From an uncultured Muribaculaceae bacterium (GTDB lineage: Bacteria > Bacteroidota > Bacteroidia > Bacteroidales > Muribaculaceae), in NCBI GenBank assembly GCA_902494515.1, contig CABUTS010000066.1:1-15650 (forward strand): a stretch of DNA of 15,650 bases. The letters run 5' to 3'. Position numbers and translations under genes: made by a program. The notes under the pieces are model-generated. The model saw only the letters and a list, made by a program, of their open reading frames with translations, was not told the DNA's origin and made no database searches. This document shows, in pieces, positions 7,576 to 15,650 of the stretch. The first letter of the stretch is position 1; each line of letters starts with the position of its first letter.

Positions 7576-8793
7576 GAGGCTGTTGGCGATGCGGGCACGC
7601 ATTTCGATGCAGGCGCAGGCGGTAACCTGGCAGTTCAGGGTGCCGACTTCGCCGACGGCTACGCCTTCGTCGAACTTGTTGGCGAAGAGCATGAACTTGT
7701 AGTCGCTCTTGTCAGCGAGACCGCGGCGCCAGAGGTAGTCGGCGGTGGCGTTCATGCTGGCGAAGAACTTGTTGCGCCAGTTCTTGTCGAAGTCCGGAGA
7801 TTCGATGAAGTCAGCCAGATAGTGGAAGAAGATTGCGCGGAAGAGAGCGCAGTCGCCGCCGTAATCGGGGCCGCCCCATGTCCACTCGTTGTTCTCGTAT
7901 TTGAGGACGTTTGTGGAGCTTTCGGAGAACTTGTTGATGGCGTAGGAGGCGATGCGGCGGGCATCCTTCAGGTAGAGGGCGTTGCCGGTGTGCTTGTAGG
8001 CAGCGTAGGCCGAAGCCATTACCGTACCGTGGTTGTAGGTGTACTCGCTGAGGGCCTCGCCGGTGCTTTCGAGGGTCTGGCCGTCGATGCCGTTGAGAAC
8101 GCGGCCGGTGGCGGGATCGAGGATATACTCGCGGAGGAAGTTGTAGATGCGGAGGGCATCGTCGAGATACTTCTGGTCCTGAGTAGCCTCATAGAGGCGG
8201 AAACCGAGCACGCAGGCGGGACCGTTGGTCGGAGTGGCCTGGTTGTTGGGGCCGCCGTAAGCGGAGTTGGAGGGATCGCCCCAGGGGAGACCGCCGACAC
8301 CCTCGTCGTTCCAGCTCTCCATCATGTCCTCGAACAGATGACGGGCTACCTCGAGGTATTTGGTGTCCTTGGTGACATTGTAGAGGCGCATCATGGTGCA
8401 GCTGATCCAGGCGTTATCGTCGTAGAGGGGCACCCAGTATTCGTTCTTGCGGCTGCTCCAGCACTGAGTCTTGATGCCTTCGAACCACTTGTCGAACATG
8501 GCGCTGTACTTGGTGTCACCGGTGCGCAGATAAGCGTCGATGATCACGTCCATGGCGTGAGCCTGGGGCCAGTAGTTGTTGGTTTCGCCGTGATAGCTGT
8601 CGCTCTTGGCGTTGAAGAAACCCTTCTCAGCGTTCCAGTAGTTCTGGATGAGCGCTGTGGTGGCGCTGTCAGCGGCGGCGTTCCAGTCGATGGTGTAGTT
8701 CGTGGGGGGAACATATTCGTCACCCTCGTCGCACGACACGGCCATGGAGCTGAGAGCCAGGGACAGCGCTGTAAGTGCAAATATCTTTTTCAT
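7567..8793 (-). CDS. GH76 family endo-alpha-1,6-mannanase, surface lipoprotein
   Basis: GH76 enzymes cut alpha-1,6-mannan backbones such as those of yeast cell-wall mannan. The 408-residue product has a lipoprotein signal peptide with lipobox SMAVSC (Cys21). The acidic residues that follow (DEGDEY) resemble the Bacteroidetes surface-export signal, so it probably faces outward. The (alpha/alpha)-barrel shows the paired catalytic aspartates in WVPLYDDNAW (Asp125-Asp126), GGLPWGD (167-173), NGPACVLGFRLYEATQDQKYL (190-210, family helix plus NG motif, described by position) and YTYNHGTVMASAYAAYKHTG (251-270). The length suits a single-domain GH76. It is last in the susC-susD-susE order, 51 bp after the SusE-like gene, and is followed by repeats and a terminator. 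Family assignment is strong; linkage specificity is assumed from the family. Confidence 0.9.
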   Translation of the reverse strand: MKKIFALTALSLALSSMAVSCDEGDEYVPPTNYTIDWNAAADSATTALIQNYWNAEKGFFNAKSDSYHGETNNYWPQAHAMDVIIDAYLRTGDTKYSAMFDKWFEGIKTQCWSSRKNEYWVPLYDDNAWISCTMMRLYNVTKDTKYLEVARHLFEDMMESWNDEGVGGLPWGDPSNSAYGGPNNQATPTNGPACVLGFRLYEATQDQKYLDDALRIYNFLREYILDPATGRVLNGIDGQTLESTGEALSEYTYNHGTVMASAYAAYKHTGNALYLKDARRIASYAINKFSESSTNVLKYENNEWTWGGPDYGGDCALFRAIFFHYLADFIESPDFDKNWRNKFFASMNATADYLWRRGLADKSDYKFMLFANKFDEGVAVGEVGTLNCQVTACACIEMRARIANSLGK

Positions 8794-8844
8794 GAGATGT
8801 CTGTTTTATATAGCCTTTCAGATAATTCAGTGTTACCGAAAAGC

Positions 8845-10005
8845 TTATTTAACCTCCTGGAAGTGGGTGTATGTGCCGTAGTCGCCGTTGAAGTAAGCGC
8901 TGTAGATACAGGGCACGTTGTACCATACATCGGCGAGTTTCCACTTGTAGCCGACCTTGCCGGAGAACTCCTGCATGTTGAAGTAGTTGCTGTTGATGTC
9001 GATGGAGTTGGGCTTGGAGTCGAGACCGGTGTTGGTGGGAGCCCAGGTAGCTTCCTCGTCACCCTCGTAGACCATGAGGAGGTTGTAGCGGGATTCGAAG
9101 GGGTCCCATGACCAGCCGGTGTCCTTGGTGACAACGGTGGCTTCCTTGCGGTAAACGCCGCCGCCTACATAGTCATATTCGAAGCAGATGTTGCCGTCGG
9201 AAGCAACAGCGGTGAAGTCGCTGAAGTCGGTGAAGCGGAAGTAGAGGTGCTCAACCTTCTTGAGCTGTACGGAAGCGGTGGAGAAGTCGATGGAGATGCG
9301 GTAAACACCGTCGGCGGGAGCAGCAGAACCGTCAGCGCCTTCAACGAGGCGGCCGTCCTTGATGCTGTAGGTGTTGGTTGCGTCGCGGTCGCTTGCGAAG
9401 TAGATCTTCTGACCGGCCTTGAGCTTGGTGAACATCTCGAAGGTTTCGCTGGTGGGCTTCAGGAAAGCGCGGGCCTGAGCGAGGTCAGCACCGGTTTCAG
9501 AGCCTTCGCCAACGAGGAAGAGTTCGTTGGGCACTTCGTCGAAGCCGATGAAGCGGGTCAGAGTCAGATCGTAAAGAATGGTGGACTTGCGGGGGTTGGC
9601 ACCTGCGTAGGAGAGGACACCCCACTTGATGGTACCGGTCTCACCCATGGGGACACCGGCGGCAACCATCACCTTGGTGAGGTCCTTGTGGCTGATGGTG
9701 GCCATAGGCTTTACGCCGGCGTTGTCGGCGGTCACCTTGTAGATGGGGGTTTCGGTGTCGTCGGCCTTGTAGAAAGCGACCTCATACTGGGGTACGGAAC
9801 CGTCGGCAGCGTGGGCGGGCTCCCACTCGAACAGGAGGGAAGCGGAGTTGGAGGCTACGAGCTTGATGTCCTTCTGGTTTGCCGGTTCGTAGAAGGCGGT
9901 CACCGGGTTGGGAGTGACGTCGGTGTACTCCATGTTGTCGGAGCAGGAAGCAGTTGCGACAAGAACTGTTGCGAGCGCGAGGCTCTTGAATATAATGGAT
10001 TTCAT
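8845..10005 (-). CDS. SusE-like surface glycan-binding lipoprotein
   Basis: A 386-residue lipoprotein with Cys21 (lipobox ATASC) followed by SDNMEY. The first domain (about 30-125) reads like the SusE N-terminal Ig-like fold: FYEPANQKDIKLVASN, then LLFEWEPA and YEVAFYKAD. The remainder contains two beta-rich modules, from about 160 (ELFLVGEGSETGADLAQARA) and about 255 (HLYFRFTDFSDFTAVASD), resembling the carbohydrate-binding modules of SusE/SusF proteins; tryptophan and tyrosine residues in the last module (WSWDPF, WAPTN) could contact sugar. Such proteins have no enzyme activity and hold glycan at the cell surface near SusCD. The position directly after susD fits. The family is highly divergent, so the binding target cannot be read from the sequence. 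Confidence 0.8.
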   Translation of the reverse strand: MKSIIFKSLALATVLVATASCSDNMEYTDVTPNPVTAFYEPANQKDIKLVASNSASLLFEWEPAHAADGSVPQYEVAFYKADDTETPIYKVTADNAGVKPMATISHKDLTKVMVAAGVPMGETGTIKWGVLSYAGANPRKSTILYDLTLTRFIGFDEVPNELFLVGEGSETGADLAQARAFLKPTSETFEMFTKLKAGQKIYFASDRDATNTYSIKDGRLVEGADGSAAPADGVYRISIDFSTASVQLKKVEHLYFRFTDFSDFTAVASDGNICFEYDYVGGGVYRKEATVVTKDTGWSWDPFESRYNLLMVYEGDEEATWAPTNTGLDSKPNSIDINSNYFNMQEFSGKVGYKWKLADVWYNVPCIYSAYFNGDYGTYTHFQEVK

Positions 10006-10045
10006 TGGATAAGTTCTTATAATAAGTTGTTTGAGCTTTTTTCCG

Positions 10046-10081
10046 GGGTTGCCGGCCGGGATGAAAGGGGGCCGGCAGCCC
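10046..10081 (-). promoter_or_regulatory. stable hairpin between susD and the SusE-like gene
   Basis: GGGTTGCCGGCC (10046-10057) pairs with GGCCGGCAGCCC (10070-10081) across a 12-nt loop, with one non-Watson-Crick position. On the - strand no T-run follows, so it is not a classic terminator. It could pause transcription or protect the susCD mRNA 3' end from decay, setting different amounts of SusCD and the downstream proteins. The structure is seen; the role is inferred. Confidence 0.65.
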
Positions 10082-10101
10082 GATGGCCTGTCAGCTTAAT
10101 G

Positions 10102-11724
10102 TCAGCTGCTGTAGCCGGGGTTCTGGGGTTTGAGGTTGGGGTTGAAGTCGATTTCGCTCTGAGGAACGGCGAAGAGGTAGTCGCGGTTCTCGTCGAAGAC
10201 ATAGTTGTCGAGAACTTCGACGCCACCTACGAAGGTGCAGCCCTTGACCGGACCGTTGAGGTATTCCGAGCCGGCTTTCCAGCGCTTGATGTCCCACCAG
10301 CGGAGACCTTCGAGGGCGAGTTCCACGCGGCGCTCGTTGCGGATGATCTGGCGGAGATTGCCGCCGGGCATGTTCAGGGCCTTGTCGGCGGTGAAGCCGG
10401 CGCGTTCGCGGATGAGGCGGATGGTCTTGTTCCATACGTCGTTGCTCATCTGGCCGAGTTCATTCATGGCTTCGGCGTACATCAGGAGCACGTCGGCGTA
10501 GCGCATCATGATGATGTTCAGGCCCGACTGATAGCCGGTGTCATCCTTGATGGGGGAGAACCACTTGCGGGTATAGTAGCCGGTGTAGGTCTTGTACTGG
10601 CCCGAAGGAGCCGAACCGTTGTCGTTGACAACATTGTCGGCGGATACGCCCGAACGGGGGTCGATATAGATGGTGTGGGTCTGACCGGTGCAGGGGTCGT
10701 AGAGTTCCGACTTGTCGTAAACAACTGTTGCGGCAAGACGGGGGTCGCGGTTGCGGTAGGGGTTGGCGGGGTCGTAGTCGCTGTTGACATCAACATCGTC
10801 GATGGTGTAACCGCCGAGGGTCAGGTAGCTGTCGACCAGGCTCTGGGTGGGGAGCCAGGAGGTATAGGTGGAACGGAGGCTTGGCGGCTTCATCTGGTTG
10901 ATTTCACCCCAGGTCTTGATACCCTGCACGTAACCCATGTCGAGGATTACCTCGCAGTTGTATTCATTCTCCTCGGCGAAGAGGCCGGCGTAGGAGGGGA
11001 AGAGTTCATAGTGGCCGAATTCGCCGTCCATGATGCGCTTGCACCAGGAGGCTACAGTCTGCCAGTCGTTCTCCATCAGGGCCATGCGGGCGCGGAGCAC
11101 GGCGGCGGCAGCCTGGGTCAGACGGCCGTTCTCGTCAGCGGGGAGTGCCTCACGCTTGGGAAGGTCGGGGAGAGCCTCCTCGAGGTCCTTGGCGATGGTG
11201 GAGATAACCTCGGCGTGGGGAGTGCGGCTCAGGTGGCTGGCGTATTCCAGCGAGGGGTTCTCCATGAAGAAGGGAACGTCGCCGTAGAGGCTGGCCAGAC
11301 GGAAGTAGAGCATGTCGCGGATGACGCGGGCCTCGGCGATCAGACGGTTGACAACAGCGGGATCAACGCCATCGACATTGTCGACGTTCTCGAGGAAGGT
11401 GTGACATGAGCGGATGCCGCCGTAGATGTCATTCCAACCGAAGATGTTCTGGTTGGAGGTAGCGATGCCGCGGCGGATGTAGTGCTGGTCGGTGATGCCG
11501 TAACCGTTGTAGAGGTTATCGGTGAGCTCTTCGTCGTTCCACATCCTGGAGGCGCTGTACATCTGGGTGTAGCAGGTCTTCACGAGTTTATCGACGTTCT
11601 TCTTGGTCCAGAAGTTGGCGTTGGTATATTTGTTCGTAGGCGGCTGCTCAAGGTCGTTGCAACCTGTCAGCATTGCTGTGGAGGCGATGATTGCGCCTGC
11701 CGCCATTATTTTGAGAAGTTTCAT
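10102..11724 (-). CDS. susD: SusD/RagB family glycan-binding lipoprotein
   Basis: SusD proteins form the lid over the SusC transporter and capture glycan at the cell surface. The 540-residue product has a lipobox (LTGC, Cys22), a helical TPR-type scaffold (EARVIRDMLYFRLASLYGDV, 131-150, then PFF), and the RagB/SusD C-terminal signatures RYADVLLMYAEAMNELGQ (408-425) and NERRVELALEGLRWWDIKR (463-481). The mature end PQSEIDFNPNLKPQNPGY is typical. It begins 14 bp after the susC stop, as expected for a co-translated pair. The symbol names the family; the sugar bound is not necessarily starch. Confidence 0.95.
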   Translation of the reverse strand: MKLLKIMAAGAIIASTAMLTGCNDLEQPPTNKYTNANFWTKKNVDKLVKTCYTQMYSASRMWNDEELTDNLYNGYGITDQHYIRRGIATSNQNIFGWNDIYGGIRSCHTFLENVDNVDGVDPAVVNRLIAEARVIRDMLYFRLASLYGDVPFFMENPSLEYASHLSRTPHAEVISTIAKDLEEALPDLPKREALPADENGRLTQAAAAVLRARMALMENDWQTVASWCKRIMDGEFGHYELFPSYAGLFAEENEYNCEVILDMGYVQGIKTWGEINQMKPPSLRSTYTSWLPTQSLVDSYLTLGGYTIDDVDVNSDYDPANPYRNRDPRLAATVVYDKSELYDPCTGQTHTIYIDPRSGVSADNVVNDNGSAPSGQYKTYTGYYTRKWFSPIKDDTGYQSGLNIIMMRYADVLLMYAEAMNELGQMSNDVWNKTIRLIRERAGFTADKALNMPGGNLRQIIRNERRVELALEGLRWWDIKRWKAGSEYLNGPVKGCTFVGGVEVLDNYVFDENRDYLFAVPQSEIDFNPNLKPQNPGYSS

Positions 11725-11738
11725 GATTCTGATACGAT

Positions 11739-14700
11739 TTAGAAGGTTATATCTAAGCCGAAACCGTAGTAACGGAGCGAGGGATACGAACGGTAGTAAC
11801 GTCCGGCACCGGTGTCACCTTCGCCACCGGTTGCGGATACGTTCGATACTTCAGGATCGATCCAGGACTTGGCGCAGATGGTCCAGAGGTTTTCGCCGGT
11901 GACATAGAAGCGGCACTTCTGCATGCCCAGACGGCGGATCAGCTTGTTGGGGAGGGAGTAACCGACGGTGAGGTTCTTCAGACGGGCGTAGGCACCGTTG
12001 TGGACGTTCAGGTCGGAACCGCGGAAGTTGTTGGTGTAGGAGCTGGAGCCGGGAGCCGACAGACGGGGATATTCGGCGTCGGTGTTGGTGGGGGTCCAGA
12101 AGTCAAGCTGATGCTTGAAGATAACCTGCGAGTAGTTGGCGTGGAAGGGTTCGAGCATTTCGCCGCGCACATACTGTGAGCGCTTGCCCACACCCTGCCA
12201 GAACATCGAGAAGTCGAAGCCGCGCCAGGTCAGGCCGTAGGTGAAACCGAAGGTGTAGCGGGGGAAGGGGTTACCGACTACCACACGGTCGTTGTCGTCG
12301 ATGACACCGTCGCCGTTCTGGTCGACATACTTGACGTCGCCGGGCTGAACGGATACGCCGGGAATGGTGGCGGAGGTTTCGATTTCTTCATAGCTCTGGA
12401 AGAGACCGGCGGTCTCGAGAGCGTAGTAGTTCATCAGGGGGAGACCTTCGCGCTGGAGGCCGGAGATACCGTCCATACCCCAGATGTTCTCATGACCGGG
12501 ATACTTGAGGAGTTTGTTCTTGGTATCGCCGATGTTGAAGCTGAAGTTGTGGTGGAACTCGCCGGTGTTGAGGTAATACTGGATCGAGAGTTCCCAACCG
12601 CGGTTGCTCATCTCGCCGATGTTGGAGCGGGAAACGGAGGTACCGAACAGACCGGGATAGCGGGGGGTCTGAAGGATGTCGGTGGTGCGCTTGTAGAAGG
12701 CATCGAAGGTCAGCTGCAGGGCGTTGTTGAGGAAGCTGGCGTCGAGACCGATGTTGTAGGTCTTGGTCTTTTCCCAGGTCAGGTCGTCCTGACCGGTGGT
12801 GAAGCCTGCCCAGCCGGCACCCTGGTTGTTGAACACGAGGCCGTCGCTGTAGAGCTGGAAGGTGGTGAAGCGGTCGTAGTTGCCTACAGCCTGGTTACCT
12901 AACTTACCGTAGGAGAGACGGAGCTTCAGGTCGCCGACGTTCTCGCGGTAGTAGTCCATGAATTCTTCCTCAGAGGCGCGCCAGCCCAGAGATATCGAGG
13001 GGAAGAAACCCCAGCGGTGATCCTTGTGGAACTTGCTGGAACCGTCGTAACGGAAGGTGAACTCGGCCAGATAGCGGTCGGCGTAGTTGTAACCTACACG
13101 GCCGATGAGGGAGTTGATGGAGGTGCGGCCGTTGTTCTGCAGGAAGGTGCTGCCGCCGAAGGCGTCGTTCTCGGTGGTAGTGCCCTCGGTCGGGGTACCA
13201 AGGTCGGGATCGACGTAACCTTCTGAAACTTCGTTATACTGCTCGGTGTAGGATTCGTTGGTGAAACCGAACATGGCGGTCACGGTGTGTACATCCTTGA
13301 ATGTGCGGTTGAAGTCGAGCAGGATCTGGCTGTTGAGGCGATAGGAGTCGGCGTTCCAGTTGCTTGCGCCGTAATCCTTGAGTGATGCCTCCTGAAGTTC
13401 GCCGGTGACGCTGTAGAACTCGTAGGGGACACTGCGGGTCGAGCGGGTCTGGGTGTTGACGTTGGCGCCGAACACACCGCGGAGTTTCAGGCCGTCGATG
13501 ATCTTGAATTCAGCGTTCAGGGTACCGGACCAGTCGTTGTTGCGGTACTTGTTGTAGCCGTCGGTGTTGAGCTCGGCCAGAGCGTGCTGGTCGGCAACGG
13601 TGCTGTTGGCTACATAACGGCCCTCGGAGTCAACGAGGTTGTTATAGTAGTAAGGAGGGGTACGGCGGGTGTTGGCGTAAACGTTGAAGAGGTTTGCGGT
13701 CGACATCTTGGAGTTGTTGCGGGTGAACTGCATGATAGCTCCGAGGTGTAAGCGGCCGATGTCAGTACCGACGTTCATACGCATATTGTAGCGCTGAACG
13801 CCCTCGTTGTTCTTGCCGACGAGGTTGGAGGCCTGATTGTAGTAACCTACGGAGAACATGTAGGTGGTGTTCTTCGAACCGCCCTGCACCATAACATTGT
13901 ATTTCTGCTGGAGAGCGGTTTCGGAGATTTCGTCGGAACCCCAGCGCTCCTGATGGCGGTGGTTGTAGAGGTCCACGATGTCTTCGGGGGTGAAGGCGGG
14001 AGCCTGACCGGAGTTAACCAGGGCCATGTTGTAGAGGGTGGCGTTCTGGTAACCCTTTACCACGTCGAAGGGGTAGTAAGGATCTTCCCAGCCGACGTTG
14101 GCGCTGAACGTAACAGTGGCGGGAGTTTCCTTCTTACCGGCCTTGGTGGTGACCAGGATTACACCGGCTGCGGAACGGGAACCGTAGATGGCGGCGGCGC
14201 CGGCATCCTTCAGCACGGAGATGTTCTCCACATCGTTGGGGTTCAGGCGGTTGAAAGCGCCGTCGTCGGCAACCACGCCGTCGATTACGAACAGAGGCGA
14301 GGAGCTGGTGGTCGATGTCACACCACGGATGTTGAAGGTTGTGCTCTGGTTGTTGGGGTCGTAGGAGTTCGACTGGATGATGACGTTAGGAGCGGCGCCC
14401 TGCATGGCCTGGGTCATGTTGAGCACGGGGCGCTCGGCAACCTTTTCACCTGCCACTTTGTCGACGGCGCCGACAGCGGCGCGGCGGGTGGTGGTACCGT
14501 AACCGATTACAATTACGTCGTCAAGCATTTCGGATTTGCTTTCCAGAGTGATGTGACTCAGGTTAGCGGAAGCGGAGAGTTCGGCAGGAGAGTAGCCCAC
14601 ATAAGTGATGACAAGTGTTGCGGTGGGCTCGCATTTCAGGGTGAAGTTACCGTCGATGTCGGTAGAGGTAGCGGTTGAGGTGCCTTTAACTGCGACCGTG

Positions 14701-14882
14701 GCGCCAATCAGAGGCTCGCCGGTCTCATCGAAGACTGTACCTTTTACCGTCTCGGCAGCCGGAAGGCTGACCGGAGCTGATTCTGGTTCGGCGAAAGCCT
14801 GCTGGGGCGAGCCTGCTACGGCAACCGCTGCCAGGAATCCACCAAATGCGAACCATAGTCCTTTTGGTCTCGATTTCTTCAT
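11739..14882 (-). CDS. susC: SusC/RagA family TonB-dependent outer-membrane transporter
   Basis: This 1047-residue protein is the glycan importer, driven by TonB from the inner membrane. It has a signal peptide (about 1-31, ending QQAFA), a carboxypeptidase-regulatory-like domain (46-115; VKGTVFDETGEPLIGATV), a TonB box region (DDVIVIGYGT, 121-130) and a plug domain with NIRGVTSTTSSSPLFVIDG (184-202) and LKDAGAAAIYGSRSAAGVI (224-242). The barrel follows and closes with YYGFGLDITF. There is no N-terminal STN domain, so control through an ECF sigma/anti-sigma pair acting on this protein is unlikely. An EF-hand-like loop (DQNGDGVIDDND, 854-865) near the barrel end may bind calcium, which is common in this family. 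It is first in the visible operon. Confidence 0.96.
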   Translation of the reverse strand: MKKSRPKGLWFAFGGFLAAVAVAGSPQQAFAEPESAPVSLPAAETVKGTVFDETGEPLIGATVAVKGTSTATSTDIDGNFTLKCEPTATLVITYVGYSPAELSASANLSHITLESKSEMLDDVIVIGYGTTTRRAAVGAVDKVAGEKVAERPVLNMTQAMQGAAPNVIIQSNSYDPNNQSTTFNIRGVTSTTSSSPLFVIDGVVADDGAFNRLNPNDVENISVLKDAGAAAIYGSRSAAGVILVTTKAGKKETPATVTFSANVGWEDPYYPFDVVKGYQNATLYNMALVNSGQAPAFTPEDIVDLYNHRHQERWGSDEISETALQQKYNVMVQGGSKNTTYMFSVGYYNQASNLVGKNNEGVQRYNMRMNVGTDIGRLHLGAIMQFTRNNSKMSTANLFNVYANTRRTPPYYYNNLVDSEGRYVANSTVADQHALAELNTDGYNKYRNNDWSGTLNAEFKIIDGLKLRGVFGANVNTQTRSTRSVPYEFYSVTGELQEASLKDYGASNWNADSYRLNSQILLDFNRTFKDVHTVTAMFGFTNESYTEQYNEVSEGYVDPDLGTPTEGTTTENDAFGGSTFLQNNGRTSINSLIGRVGYNYADRYLAEFTFRYDGSSKFHKDHRWGFFPSISLGWRASEEEFMDYYRENVGDLKLRLSYGKLGNQAVGNYDRFTTFQLYSDGLVFNNQGAGWAGFTTGQDDLTWEKTKTYNIGLDASFLNNALQLTFDAFYKRTTDILQTPRYPGLFGTSVSRSNIGEMSNRGWELSIQYYLNTGEFHHNFSFNIGDTKNKLLKYPGHENIWGMDGISGLQREGLPLMNYYALETAGLFQSYEEIETSATIPGVSVQPGDVKYVDQNGDGVIDDNDRVVVGNPFPRYTFGFTYGLTWRGFDFSMFWQGVGKRSQYVRGEMLEPFHANYSQVIFKHQLDFWTPTNTDAEYPRLSAPGSSSYTNNFRGSDLNVHNGAYARLKNLTVGYSLPNKLIRRLGMQKCRFYVTGENLWTICAKSWIDPEVSNVSATGGEGDTGAGRYYRSYPSLRYYGFGLDITF

Positions 14883-15060
14883 TCGATTAGATTTTAAGTG
14901 ATAATTTATTTGTTGGTTTGTTTGGGTGCAAATGTTTCCGGGAGCAAAATTCCGATATAATTTATAAAAAAGTGTCCCGATTTATGACATTTTAGTGTTC
15001 AGTTTGGCTGTATACGTCTGAAGAGCCAATTATTGCCAGATTCGATAGTATTTCCGTCCG

Positions 15061-15068
15061 CAAATATA
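15061..15068 (-). promoter_or_regulatory. candidate -7 box for the susC operon
   Basis: On the - strand this reads TATATTTG, a perfect TAnnTTTG box, about 180 bp before the susC ATG. No TTTG lies at the -33 spacing, as is common for promoters that need an activator. A second perfect box, TAAATTTG, lies at 15132-15139. Confidence 0.4.
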
Positions 15069-15111
15069 AGTCTTTTATTGTTAAAAACAGTTAGTTCGAC
15101 CATTAAATTTG

Positions 15112-15167
15112 GGGCCAAAAGTCAAAATGTGCAAATTTAGGCATCATTTTTCACAACATTTTGGCCC
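15112..15167. promoter_or_regulatory. dyad upstream of susC, candidate operator
   Basis: GGGCCAAAA (15112-15120) and its exact inverse TTTTGGCCC (15159-15167) flank 38 bp that include the second candidate -7 box. Each arm also has a nearby CAAAATGTG or CACAACATTTTG segment. There is no T-run, so a protein-binding role is more likely than termination. This is inferred. Confidence 0.45.
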
Positions 15168-15199
15168 GGTTTATACACTACACCATATTATAAAAGACA

Positions 15200-15257
15200 G
15201 TGCAGGGCTTTAAAAAATCGGTGCAGATCTTTAAACGGGAGTGTGCAGGGCAGAAAA
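15200..15257 (-). repeat. three GTGCAG-type direct repeats upstream of susC, candidate activator sites
   Basis: GTGCAGGGCTTTAAA (15200-15214), GTGCAGATCTTTAAA (15221-15235) and GTGCAGGGCAGAAAA (15243-15257) are spaced 21 and 22 bp apart, two helical turns. They lie about 135-190 bp upstream of the nearer TATATTTG box. Such spacing is usual for regulators binding in tandem on one DNA face. Confidence 0.55.
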
Positions 15258-15329
15258 AAATTATGAACTCCGGGACACATCGGACTTTCGTGACCCGTTG
15301 AAATGTCAATACATCCCGGAGTTCATAAT
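15254..15329 (-). terminator. terminator-like inverted repeat after the GH92 gene
   Basis: ATTATGAACTCCGGGA (15260-15275) and its exact inverse (15314-15329) form a 16-bp stem. On the - strand the stem runs into seven Ts (positions 15254-15260). The 38-nt loop is long for an intrinsic terminator, so it may act less efficiently or be a folded 3' end. Confidence 0.7.
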
Positions 15330-15337
15330 CAGGAATT

Positions 15338-15402
15338 AAGTAGTCAGGGTTTACCTGGAAGAATAAGAAGTAAAAGAAGTATAAGTAGTCAGGGTTTGCC
15401 TG
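15338..15402 (-). repeat. two direct repeats in the GH92 3' untranslated region
   Basis: AAGTAGTCAGGGTTTRCCTG occurs at 15338-15357 and 15383-15402, 19 of 20 bases identical, 45 bp apart. Each holds a CAGG-5 nt-CCTG mini-hairpin, and the one differing base lies in the loop. A purine-rich linker separates them. Confidence 0.8.
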
Positions 15403-15411
15403 TGAGTTGGA

Positions 15412-15650
15412 TTATTTGGCGGCGACTTCCTCGGTGACAACAACCATAGGTTTGCCGGAGGCGAGGTCGGCGTGCTTCACGAAGTAGCCTTCGAGGGGCT
15501 GGCCACCTACGGTAACCTCTTTGATCTTGGTGCCGTTGCCGGTCTTGGAGATGGTGGCTTCGGTGCCGTTGAGGTCGATGGTGACCTTGTCGAACAGGGG
15601 AACCGACACGATGTATTCGTCATCGGCGGGGGAGTAGGTGTAGATACCCA
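15412..15650 (-). CDS. 3' end of a probable GH92 exo-alpha-mannosidase gene, cut by the window edge
   Basis: The last 78 codons of a gene that continues beyond the window. The segment YSPADDEYIVSVPLFDKVTI followed by DLNG matches the closing beta-sandwich of GH92 calcium-dependent alpha-mannosidases, where a Y-[IV]-x-S-x-PLFDKVTI strand is followed by a substrate-cradling loop (here VTVGGQPLEGYFVKHADLASGKPM). GH92 enzymes trim alpha-linked mannose from the ends of mannan or N-glycan fragments. Its place upstream of a susC-susD-GH76 set, on the same strand, supports the assignment. A terminator lies between it and susC, so it is probably a separate transcript. The catalytic domain is outside the window, so the family is likely but not certain. 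Confidence 0.7.
   Translation of the reverse strand, partial: GIYTYSPADDEYIVSVPLFDKVTIDLNGTEATISKTGNGTKIKEVTVGGQPLEGYFVKHADLASGKPMVVVTEEVAAK

Larger units (their letters stand above)
14883..15411. other. non-coding regulatory gap between the GH92 end and susC
   Basis: Going from right to left (the direction of transcription), this AT-rich stretch holds the GH92 direct repeats and terminator, three GTGCAG repeats, a dyad with a candidate -7 box inside it, a second candidate -7 box, and a roughly 170-nt susC leader. I see no gene and no transcribed regulator in it. Confidence 0.7.

Overview
The window looks like a chromosomal segment of a gut Bacteroidales species. A Muribaculaceae-type genome is my best guess, from the fairly high GC coding DNA, the fused SecDF, the SusC/SusD machinery and the TAnnTTTG-type promoter boxes. 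The genus is inferred from general appearance, not from a database match. The left part (1-3750, + strand) carries the 3' remnant of an outer-membrane beta-barrel gene, then a promoter with a short structured leader, then an intact secDF translocase gene ending in a strong bidirectional terminator.

Between the convergent secDF (+) and GH115 (-) genes lies about 600 bp of non-coding DNA. It holds three small hairpin repeats, the terminator, and a roughly 310-bp nested inverted-repeat element that I do not recognise. Inside the element is a 26-codon open frame.

The right part (4347-15650, all - strand) is a polysaccharide utilization locus. In transcription order it has the 3' end of a probable GH92 alpha-mannosidase gene (truncated by the window edge), a 529-bp regulatory gap, susC, susD, a SusE-like surface glycan-binding lipoprotein, a GH76 endo-alpha-mannanase lipoprotein, a terminator, and a GH115 alpha-glucuronidase. 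The likely working model is: GH76 cuts an alpha-1,6-mannan backbone at the cell surface; SusD and SusE hold the glycan; SusC imports fragments with TonB energy; GH92 and GH115 trim mannose and glucuronic acid inside. Pairing a GH115 with mannan enzymes suggests a glucuronic-acid-decorated mannan, which is an inference. No regulator gene is visible in the window.

The non-coding DNA is unusually structured. Genes with clear 3' ends (secDF, GH76, GH92) are each followed by two or three short direct repeats, each unit containing a tiny hairpin, and then an intrinsic terminator. GH115 is preceded by five exact-period 22-bp tandem repeats. The susC upstream region carries a 9-bp-arm dyad and three GTGCAG-type direct repeats spaced by two helical turns. 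A 12-bp hairpin sits between susD and susE. These are the parts of the window least explained by ordinary annotation.
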